Assembly (NCBI GenBank): GCA_934364765.1
Contig: CAKRMO010000069.1
Span: 1 to 6,316, forward strand
Reading direction: 5' to 3'
DNA from: an uncultured Bacteroidaceae bacterium
GTDB lineage: Bacteria > Bacteroidota > Bacteroidia > Bacteroidales > Bacteroidaceae
DNA: 6,316 nucleotides
Made by a program: the position numbers and the translations under genes
Shown: piece by piece, positions 1 through 4,125 of the stretch
Layout of the letters: each line of letters begins with the position of its first letter
Numbering within the stretch: position 1 is the stretch's first letter
The notes under the pieces: model-generated
Told to the model about the DNA's origin: nothing
Database searches by the model: none
The model's input: only the letters and a program-made list of their open reading frames with translations

Positions 1-71
1 CCCTTGACCGACTGTGCGTTTGCGGAGACCATTGCCGCGCAAACTGCGAGTACAATAAATAACTTTTTCAT
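1..71 (-). CDS. 5' end of an exported protein (signal peptide only, partial)
   Basis: On the minus strand an open frame starts at ATG 71-69 and runs off the left edge. The visible 23 residues form a classic Sec signal peptide: a basic n-region (MKK), a hydrophobic core LFIVLAVCAAMV, and a c-region SANA followed by Gln. This predicts signal peptidase I cleavage after Ala19 (A-N-A|Q), common in exported Bacteroidota proteins. Cys11 sits in LAVC without a small residue at -1, so a lipoprotein is unlikely. An in-frame ATG two codons upstream (77-75, giving MTMKK) is an alternative start; I prefer the ATG that gives the standard MKK n-region. A -7 box lies about 30 bp upstream. The mature protein is outside the window, so its function cannot be stated beyond export to the periplasm, outer membrane or outside. 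Confidence 0.8.
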   Translation of the reverse strand, partial: MKKLFIVLAVCAAMVSANAQSVK

Positions 72-104
72 TGTCATTTAATTTATAACTAAAATTTCGT
101 GGTG

Positions 105-112
105 CAAAAATA
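105..112 (-). promoter_or_regulatory. Bacteroidota -7 box for the exported-protein gene
   Basis: Read on the minus strand this is TATTTTTG, a full match to the Bacteroidota -7 consensus TAnnTTTG. It lies 33 bp from the ATG at 71, which predicts a leader of roughly 25-30 nt. I see no convincing -33 TTG at the expected spacing. Confidence 0.6.
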
Positions 113-297
113 GGAGTTTTTTCCTTATGGGCTGCCATTTCCGTAACTTATTTCCAACTTTCCGCCGTCCCACGGCGCATTGCCCGCACGGCAAAGTTTC
201 ACTTTGGAAGTTTGGCTTTGCAAAGGCAGACTGCGTTCCAGCCTGTCCGGAAGCAACAAAAACGCAGCATACGGCGCGGTTATTGCTTCGGTTTCGC
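113..297. other. Intergenic region between divergent genes, no gene seen
   Basis: This stretch separates the promoters of the leftward exported-protein gene and the rightward DUF3467 gene. Short open frames cross it on both strands (for example minus 328-125), but they lack good starts and domain-like sequence, and they overlap both promoters. It contains a perfect palindrome CTTTGCAAAG (216-225), and GCAAAG at 191-196 is mirrored by CTTTGC at 216-221. The run 191-225 is rich in CTTTG/CAAAG words. No tRNA, riboswitch or terminator shape was recognised. Confidence 0.5.
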
Positions 298-305
298 TAA
301 CTTTG
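298..305 (+). promoter_or_regulatory. Bacteroidota -7 box for the DUF3467 gene
   Basis: TAACTTTG matches TAnnTTTG exactly and ends 37 bp before the ATG at 343. This gives a leader of about 30 nt that is A-rich just before the start (AAAAGAAAACCATC) and has no Shine-Dalgarno sequence, as usual for this phylum. The -33 region is weak. Confidence 0.6.
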
Positions 306-342
306 CGTTGCATATAAAAAACAAACATAAAAGAAAACCATC

Positions 343-651
343 ATGGCAGAAAACCAAAACGACCAGAACAAACTTGAAATCACCGTGCCCGCCGAACTAA
401 TGGAGGGCGTTTACTCAAACCTTGCCGTAATAACCCATTCTAGCGCGGAGTTCATTCTGGACTTCATCCGCGTAATGCCGGGAACGGCGAAAGCCCCCGT
501 GAAGTCGCGTGTGGTAATGGCACCCGAACACGCAAAACGACTGCTGCTCGCCCTGCAAAACAATGTGCAGAAATACGAGCAGACGTTCGGCGAGATACGC
601 TTCCCCGGAACGCCCGCACAAATGGGCAGGCACATAAACGGCGAAGCCTGA
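343..651 (+). CDS. DUF3467 domain-containing protein
   Basis: This is a complete 102-residue soluble protein with no signal peptide or membrane segment. It matches the DUF3467 family along almost its full length: after a polar N-terminus come [18 protein letters not shown] (about 24-41), a PG turn (46-47), [17 protein letters not shown] (55-71) and a final helix [13 protein letters not shown] (73-85). These are the family's recognisable conserved blocks, from memory rather than a search. The biochemical role of the family is unknown. From memory, homologues in Bacteroides and Porphyromonas often sit just downstream of rpoC. Here the gene stands alone between its own promoter and its own terminator, so any link with RNA polymerase is only a guess. 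The ATG at 343 is favoured because it follows a -7 box at normal distance and the protein begins with the usual short charged lead-in. Confidence in the family is high; confidence in any function is low. Confidence 0.88.
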   Translation: MAENQNDQNKLEITVPAELMEGVYSNLAVITHSSAEFILDFIRVMPGTAKAPVKSRVVMAPEHAKRLLLALQNNVQKYEQTFGEIRFPGTPAQMGRHINGEA

Positions 652-676
652 AAGCAAGCCGGGCGCAAAACAAGCC

Positions 677-729
677 GGCGGCGCAAGGCGGCGAGGCAGC
701 AACGCCCGCACCCTTGCGCCGCCTTTTTT
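677..729 (+). terminator. Intrinsic terminator of the DUF3467 gene
   Basis: A perfect 12-bp G+C-rich stem, GGCGGCGCAAGG (677-688) with CCTTGCGCCGCC (712-723), is followed directly by six T (724-729). The 23-nt loop can fold further through GGCG 690-693 with CGCC 703-706. It begins 25 bp after the stop codon, so DUF3467 is most likely monocistronic. Confidence 0.85.
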
Positions 730-765
730 CCCACGCCCCGCCCGGGCCGCACAAGCCGCGACACC

Positions 766-831
766 GCACAACCGGCCTCGCAAACACGGAATATTTATAA
801 AAAGGCTATTCGTTCCGTGGCGCGGTTGTGC
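766..831. repeat. Nested inverted repeat upstream of the transporter promoter
   Basis: There are two nested dyads. The outer arms are GCACAACCG (766-774) and CGGTTGTGC (823-831), a perfect 9 bp. The inner arms are CACGGAA (785-791) and TTCCGTG (813-819), a perfect 7 bp, around an A+T-rich centre. The structure ends 9 bp before the -7 box at 841-848, so the right arms cover the -33 region. It could be an operator, a cruciform, or in read-through RNA a hairpin. No T-tract follows, so it is not a normal terminator. Confidence 0.55.
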
Positions 832-840
832 TATTTTGCG

Positions 841-848
841 TACCTTTG
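841..848 (+). promoter_or_regulatory. Bacteroidota -7 box for the AspT/YidE-type transporter
   Basis: TACCTTTG matches TAnnTTTG exactly and ends 35 bp before the ATG at 884, predicting a leader of about 28-30 nt. Its position decides the start: the open frame continues upstream to a TTG at 836, but that codon lies before the -7 box and would not be in the transcript. No clear TTG is seen at the usual -33 spacing. Confidence 0.65.
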
Positions 849-883
849 CACGTCAAAAAACTAAAAAACTAAATAATCTGAAA

Positions 884-2602
884 ATGGAATGGTTTTATAA
901 CTTGTTTTCCGACACAAGTTCCGTTGCCCACATTATAATTGTATTCGCGATTGTGATAGCGGCGGGCGTGATGCTCGGGAAAATCAAGGTGGGCGGCATT
1001 TCCCTCGGAGTGGCGTTCGTGCTTTTCTCGGGCATTCTCGTGGGGCACATCTACAAGGCCCTCGTGCCCGAAAGCGCATACGCCTGTCCCGTCGAGGTGC
1101 TCGACTTCATGCAAAACTTCGGTCTCATGCTCTTCGTGTATTGCGTGGGGCTGCAAGTGGGCCCGTCTTTCTTCGAGAGCTTCAAAAAGGGAGGGCTTAC
1201 CCTTAATATGCTCGCCATAGGGCTTGTGGTGCTGAGCGTGGCGGTGATGCTCGCGCTCTACTACCTGTGTTTCGACACGAGCGACCCCAACAACCTGCCG
1301 ATGATGGTTGGCGTGCTGTTCGGGGCTGTTACCAACACCCCGGGTCTCGGTGCGGCAAACGAGGCGCTGTCAACTCTTTCGCAGACATCATTCAGCGGCG
1401 GCACGCCGCAGATTGCAAACGGCTACGCCTGCGCCTACCCGCTCGGCGTGCTGGGCATAATAGGGGCTACGGTGGTGCTAAGGTATTTGTGCCACGTGAA
1501 CATGAAGAAGGAGAACGAGAACTTTGAGCACGAAAACAACGACAACACCAACACCAAGCCCCACTCAATGTCGCTGCTCGTAACCAACCACGCGCTGGTG
1601 GGCAAGAACATGGAGAAGGTGCGCGACTTCCTCGGGCGCAACCTTGTGTGCACCACCATACTGCGCGGCAGCGAGTTCATCATCCCCGACCGCAACATCG
1701 TGCTGCAGGACGGCGACAAGCTCAACATTGTCTGCGCTGAGGAAGATGCGGAGGCTATCGAGGCGTTCATAGGCAACGAGGTCGAGGTGGACTGGGAGCC
1801 GAAGGACGAGCCGGTGGTTTCGCGCCGCGTCGTGGTAACGCGCAACGAGGTGAACGGGAAAACCCTCGGGCAACTGAACTTCAACATGCTCTTCGGCGTG
1901 AACATAACCCGCGTAACGCGTTCGGGTCTCGAGTTTTTCGCCAACAACGGCCTGCGTCTGCAAATAGGCGACCGCGTCAACGTTGTAGGCCCGCAAGACG
2001 CGGTGCGCCAGGTGTCCGACCGCCTTGGCAACTCGGTAAAACGCCTTGACCACCCCAACGTGGGCGCACTGTTCATAGGAATACTCCTCGGCGTGGTGCT
2101 CGGCAGCCTCCCAATCGCCCTGCCGGGAATGCCCGCCCCCGTGCGTCTCGGTCTCGCCGGCGGCCCGCTCATCGTGGCTATACTCATCGGCAGCATGGGA
2201 TACAAGGTGCACATCGTGTCATACACCACAACAAGCGCCAACCTGCTGCTGCGCGAGGTGGGGCTTGTGCTGTTCCTCGCGGCGGTCGGCATAAAGTCGG
2301 GCGCAGGGTTCTGGCAGACAGTGGTTGCCGGAGACGGCGTGGAATACGTGTGGACAGGCTTCCTGATAACGGTCATCCCCATTCTCATCATCGGGCTTAT
2401 AGCAAGGATTAAGTACAAAATCAACTATTTCGTGTTGGCGGGTGTCATATCGGGCGCGACAACCGACCCTCCCGCGCTTGCATTTGCAAACGCGACGGCT
2501 GGGAACGACGCGCCGGCAATTGGCTACTCAACTGTATATCCGCTCACGATGTTCCTCAGAATTTTGACGGCGCAGATACTCATACAGTACTTCAGCGCAT
2601 AG
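884..2602 (+). CDS. AspT/YidE-type membrane transporter with two RCK_C domains
   Basis: This 572-residue inner-membrane protein belongs to the aspartate-alanine exchanger (AspT/YidE/YbjL) family. The N-terminal membrane half (about 10-200) carries [10 protein letters not shown] (88-97), [16 protein letters not shown] (147-162) and a YPLG motif (185-188). A charged, Asn-rich linker (207-228) leads to two RCK_C (TrkA_C) domains at about 228-297 and 313-383, with paired [11 protein letters not shown] and [11 protein letters not shown] strands. The C-terminal half (about 391-570) repeats the N-terminal signatures as [10 protein letters not shown] (468-477), [18 protein letters not shown] (520-537) and YPLT (552-555), showing internal duplication. 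AspT itself exchanges aspartate for alanine; the substrate here is not known, and many relatives are simply putative transporters. RCK_C domains usually bind a small regulatory ligand. Start: ATG 884 lies after the -7 box and an A-rich leader (CTAAAAAACTAAATAATCTGAAA) and gives MEWFYNLF, whereas the in-frame TTG at 836 would add 16 basic, non-conserved residues. The gene is closed by a terminator and looks monocistronic. Confidence 0.9.
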   Translation: MEWFYNLFSDTSSVAHIIIVFAIVIAAGVMLGKIKVGGISLGVAFVLFSGILVGHIYKALVPESAYACPVEVLDFMQNFGLMLFVYCVGLQVGPSFFESFKKGGLTLNMLAIGLVVLSVAVMLALYYLCFDTSDPNNLPMMVGVLFGAVTNTPGLGAANEALSTLSQTSFSGGTPQIANGYACAYPLGVLGIIGATVVLRYLCHVNMKKENENFEHENNDNTNTKPHSMSLLVTNHALVGKNMEKVRDFLGRNLVCTTILRGSEFIIPDRNIVLQDGDKLNIVCAEEDAEAIEAFIGNEVEVDWEPKDEPVVSRRVVVTRNEVNGKTLGQLNFNMLFGVNITRVTRSGLEFFANNGLRLQIGDRVNVVGPQDAVRQVSDRLGNSVKRLDHPNVGALFIGILLGVVLGSLPIALPGMPAPVRLGLAGGPLIVAILIGSMGYKVHIVSYTTTSANLLLREVGLVLFLAAVGIKSGAGFWQTVVAGDGVEYVWTGFLITVIPILIIGLIARIKYKINYFVLAGVISGATTDPPALAFANATAGNDAPAIGYSTVYPLTMFLRILTAQILIQYFSA

Positions 2603-2623
2603 CCCCGGCGCAACAACAAACAC

Positions 2624-2665
2624 AACGCGCCCCTTACGCCGCAATGACGTAAGGGGCGCGTTTTT
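2624..2665 (+). terminator. Intrinsic terminator of the transporter gene
   Basis: ACGCGCCCCTTACG (2625-2638) pairs perfectly over 14 bp with CGTAAGGGGCGCGT (2648-2661), extended by A2624-T2662, with a 9-nt loop. The T-run TTTTT covers 2661-2665. It starts 21 bp after the stop codon. Strong rho-independent terminator for rightward transcription. Confidence 0.88.
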
Positions 2666-2700
2666 ATGCAAACGCACAACAATCGTGCAAGCAACAATTG

Positions 2701-2713
2701 GCAAATGATTTGC
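2701..2713. repeat. 13-bp perfect dyad
   Basis: GCAAAT (2701-2706) and ATTTGC (2708-2713) form a perfect dyad around a single G. It lies in the non-coding interval 2666-2895 between convergent genes, 6 bp before a larger hairpin. It may be a protein-binding site or a chance palindrome. Confidence 0.4.
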
Positions 2714-2719
2714 ACCGCC

Positions 2720-2746
2720 GTATGGGCGTATGCAATACGCCCATAC
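2720..2746. repeat. REP-like 27-bp palindrome with 12-bp perfect arms
   Basis: GTATGGGCGTAT (2720-2731) and ATACGCCCATAC (2735-2746) are perfect reverse complements around the 3-nt centre GCA. There is no T-tract on either side, and the transporter already has a terminator 55 bp upstream, so this is not simply another terminator. The arm-centre pattern GGGCGTAT-GCA-ATACGCCC resembles dispersed intergenic palindromes that I recall from several bacterial genomes. That resemblance is from memory and untested. Confidence 0.6.
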
Positions 2747-2770
2747 AATTCGCGCAAAACCAAAGCCGCG

Positions 2771-2854
2771 AAAACTACATTTGATGTGGAAAAAACTACA
2801 TAGGACGTAGGAAAAATTATGTCTGACATAATTCAAATTACATCAGACCTTTTT
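2771..2854. repeat. Array of four degenerate dyads with a 21-bp period
   Basis: Four units begin at 2771, 2792, 2813 and 2834, each with a poly-A lead followed by a 15-bp dyad. The dyads are CTACATTTGATGTGG (2775-2789), CTACATAGGACGTAG (2796-2810), TTATGTCTGACATAA (2817-2831, perfect 6-bp arms) and the decayed TTACATCAGACCTTT (2838-2852). Their centres at 2782, 2803, 2824 and 2845 are exactly 21 bp apart, two helical turns. In the middle units a change in one arm is partly mirrored in the other, so the dyad seems better kept than the sequence. There are no unique spacers, so this is not a CRISPR array. Confidence 0.6.
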
Positions 2855-2856
2855 TT
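2821..2856 (+). terminator. Possible terminator-like hairpin with a T7 run
   Basis: GTCTGACATAATT (2821-2833) can pair with AATTACATCAGAC (2836-2848) at 11 of 13 positions, followed closely by seven T (2850-2856). Read rightward it has terminator form and could block transcription into the 3' end of the leftward methyltransferase gene. On the minus strand the same hairpin is followed only by ATAATTTTT, a weak terminator for the methyltransferase. It overlaps units 3 and 4 of the 21-bp array and may be just part of that array. Confidence 0.35.
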
Positions 2857-2895
2857 CACCTCCTGCAAACCTTTGAAAAGCATGACTTTTTCCGT

Positions 2896-3948
2896 TCATA
2901 CAGCCGCCGTGTCGCCCAAATTTTCGCCGTTTGACAAATCCAAAAATTCAATCCCCTTGTCAAACAAACCGGCATCGCCCATTCCCATGCGCTCCCTGGT
3001 TACGCCTATCGCCAGCTCCGACTTGTCTATGCCTATCCACTTGCGCCCGTTCCTTTGCGCCACCTCGAGAGTTGTGCCGGAGCCGCAAAAGGGGTCAAGC
3101 ACAATGCTGCCCGGATTTGAGGAAGTCCGCACTATAAGGTCAATGAAATCCCCGTTCTTCTCCGTGGGGTATCTCGGATACTGCGGGTCCTTGCATTCGC
3201 TCCATATATCCTGCACCCTTTTGCCCTCGCGGGTGTCGGCATAGACTATCTTTCTCGGATTTCCCTTCGGCGACCACTCTATAAGCCCCTCGCTGTCCCA
3301 TTGTTCGAGAGTCTCCACATCGGTTCTCCAATGCCGTCTGGGCGGCGGGAGCATGCCTTTGAACTTTCTCGGGTTCTGCGTCTCGCCGGGGGCGTGAATG
3401 GGGACGGTGGTGTATCTCCTGCCGCACGAATCCGTTTTTTTGAACAATTTCTCAATGTCCCTGTCCGTATAGGCCTCCCGTGGCTCGTGCCAAATGGGGG
3501 CTTGGGATTTTGTGTAGAAGAGTATCATGTCCTTTACGTTGCCGTAGCCAATGCGGTTGAAGTTCTTTGGGTTGCACTTCACTCTCGTTATGTCGTTCCT
3601 GAAATTCCCCATTCCGAACACCTCGTCCATCATGACCTTTATGTAATGCCCAATCTTGTAGTCGGTGTGAAGGTATATCGAGCCTTGGTCGGAAAGAAGC
3701 TCGCGCATAAGCGCCACGCGTTTTCTTATGTACTCCACGAAGTCCAAGCCGAGCAGCCTGTCGGAATAAGCCACCTCGCCCTTTGCGGAATTGCTTATCG
3801 TGGCGGCCCTGCCGTTTGTGATTGTGAAATTGCAGTTTGTGGCAAAAGGCGGGTCGGTATATATCAAGTCAACCTTCCCGTCAAGTTTTTTCTCTTCAAT
3901 GAGAAATTTCAGTACATCTATATTGTCGCCCTTAATGAGGATGTTCAT
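2896..3948 (-). CDS. Solitary beta-class site-specific DNA methyltransferase (probably N6-adenine)
   Basis: This 350-residue soluble enzyme belongs to the N6/N4 amino-methyltransferase family and should transfer a methyl group from S-adenosylmethionine to a base in a specific DNA site. The catalytic motif IV TDPPF (31-35) comes early and the SAM-binding motif I LDPFCGSGTT (284-293) comes late, the motif order of the beta class. DPPF, rather than SPPY, favours adenine N6 as target. Between them lie LLSDQGSIYLHTD (85-96), a variable region at about 110-250 that should hold the target-recognition domain, the family motif VQDIWSE (245-251) and YPTEKN (260-265), a variant of the usual YPTQKP. WIGIDKS (304-310) follows motif I. 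All motifs are intact, so it is probably active. ATG 3948 is the natural start, 62 bp downstream of a -7 box. No restriction endonuclease, specificity subunit or Vsr gene is visible: the neighbours are two transporters. It therefore looks like an orphan methyltransferase, although linked genes beyond the right-hand neighbour cannot be excluded. The target sequence cannot be read from the protein. Confidence 0.9.
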   Translation of the reverse strand: MNILIKGDNIDVLKFLIEEKKLDGKVDLIYTDPPFATNCNFTITNGRAATISNSAKGEVAYSDRLLGLDFVEYIRKRVALMRELLSDQGSIYLHTDYKIGHYIKVMMDEVFGMGNFRNDITRVKCNPKNFNRIGYGNVKDMILFYTKSQAPIWHEPREAYTDRDIEKLFKKTDSCGRRYTTVPIHAPGETQNPRKFKGMLPPPRRHWRTDVETLEQWDSEGLIEWSPKGNPRKIVYADTREGKRVQDIWSECKDPQYPRYPTEKNGDFIDLIVRTSSNPGSIVLDPFCGSGTTLEVAQRNGRKWIGIDKSELAIGVTRERMGMGDAGLFDKGIEFLDLSNGENLGDTAAV

Positions 3949-3958
3949 AATACATAAT

Positions 3959-3978
3959 AACAGCGTCCTTCGGCTGTT
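3959..3978 (-). other. Small hairpin in the methyltransferase leader
   Basis: AACAGC (3959-3964) and GCTGTT (3973-3978) form a 6-bp stem with an 8-nt loop. In the minus-strand mRNA it ends 10 nt before the ATG at 3948. A hairpin this close to a start without a Shine-Dalgarno sequence could affect initiation, but the stem is short. Confidence 0.35.
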
Positions 3979-3998
3979 GTGCGGTTAAACTAAGATAC

Positions 3999-4028
3999 AA
4001 TAAAACATTGCAAATATAACGTTTTATT
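3999..4028 (-). promoter_or_regulatory. Methyltransferase promoter: -7 box inside an inverted repeat
   Basis: On the minus strand 4018-4011 reads TATATTTG, a full match to TAnnTTTG, 62 bp before the ATG at 3948 (leader about 55-60 nt). The box is bracketed by a perfect 8-bp inverted repeat, AATAAAAC (3999-4006) and GTTTTATT (4021-4028), a possible repressor site over the promoter. The arms are A+T-rich, so chance is possible. No good -33 element is seen. Confidence 0.5.
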
Positions 4029-4070
4029 TCGGGGCGGGACGGCTGCGTGCGATTTAACGGTTGGCAAACA

Positions 4071-4100
4071 TTGTTTTTATAAAGGTTTTTTTTAACTTTG
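4071..4100 (+). promoter_or_regulatory. Promoter of the phosphate transporter gene
   Basis: TTG at 4071-4073 is followed by a 19-bp spacer and TAACTTTG at 4093-4100, matching both the -33 and -7 elements of the Bacteroidota promoter consensus. It is the best promoter in the window. The ATG at 4126 follows 25 bp after the -7 box, giving a leader of about 20 nt. It diverges from the methyltransferase promoter at 3999-4028. Confidence 0.75.
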
Positions 4101-4125
4101 CGTCCGTAAACCCAGACTTTCCTAA

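Noticed and set aside
1..71. Lipoprotein signal peptide
   Set aside because: The only Cys is inside the hydrophobic core in LAVC, lacking a small residue before it, whereas a clean A-N-A|Q signal peptidase I site follows.
212..400. Small plus-strand gene overlapping the DUF3467 start
   Set aside because: It spans the -7 box of DUF3467, is in another frame from that gene, and its sequence is Lys/Arg-rich without family resemblance.
1435..2424. Long minus-strand open frame of 329 codons opposite the AspT/YidE-type transporter
   Set aside because: It lies wholly antisense to a gene with clear family motifs, is rich in Arg, Ser, Thr and Pro as expected of a G+C-biased shadow frame, and has no promoter or domain.
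2771..2854. CRISPR array
   Set aside because: The units are adjacent and degenerate with no unique spacers of 25-40 bp, and no cas gene is present.
2819..3244. Plus-strand open frame of 141 codons starting in the dyad array
   Set aside because: Mostly antisense to the methyltransferase 3' end, low-complexity Ser/Pro-rich composition, and it begins inside the repeat array next to a T7 run.
2896..3948. Complete restriction-modification system
   Set aside because: Only the methyltransferase is present; the flanking genes are transporters and no endonuclease or specificity gene fits in the window.
3301..3957. Plus-strand open frame of 218 codons opposite the methyltransferase
   Set aside because: It is antisense to a gene with intact catalytic motifs; its sequence mirrors the codon pattern of the real gene and shows no domain of its own.
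3949..4125. Riboswitch or structured leader between the divergent genes
   Set aside because: Only a 6-bp hairpin and a short inverted repeat are present; both leaders are under about 60 nt and show no known riboswitch core.
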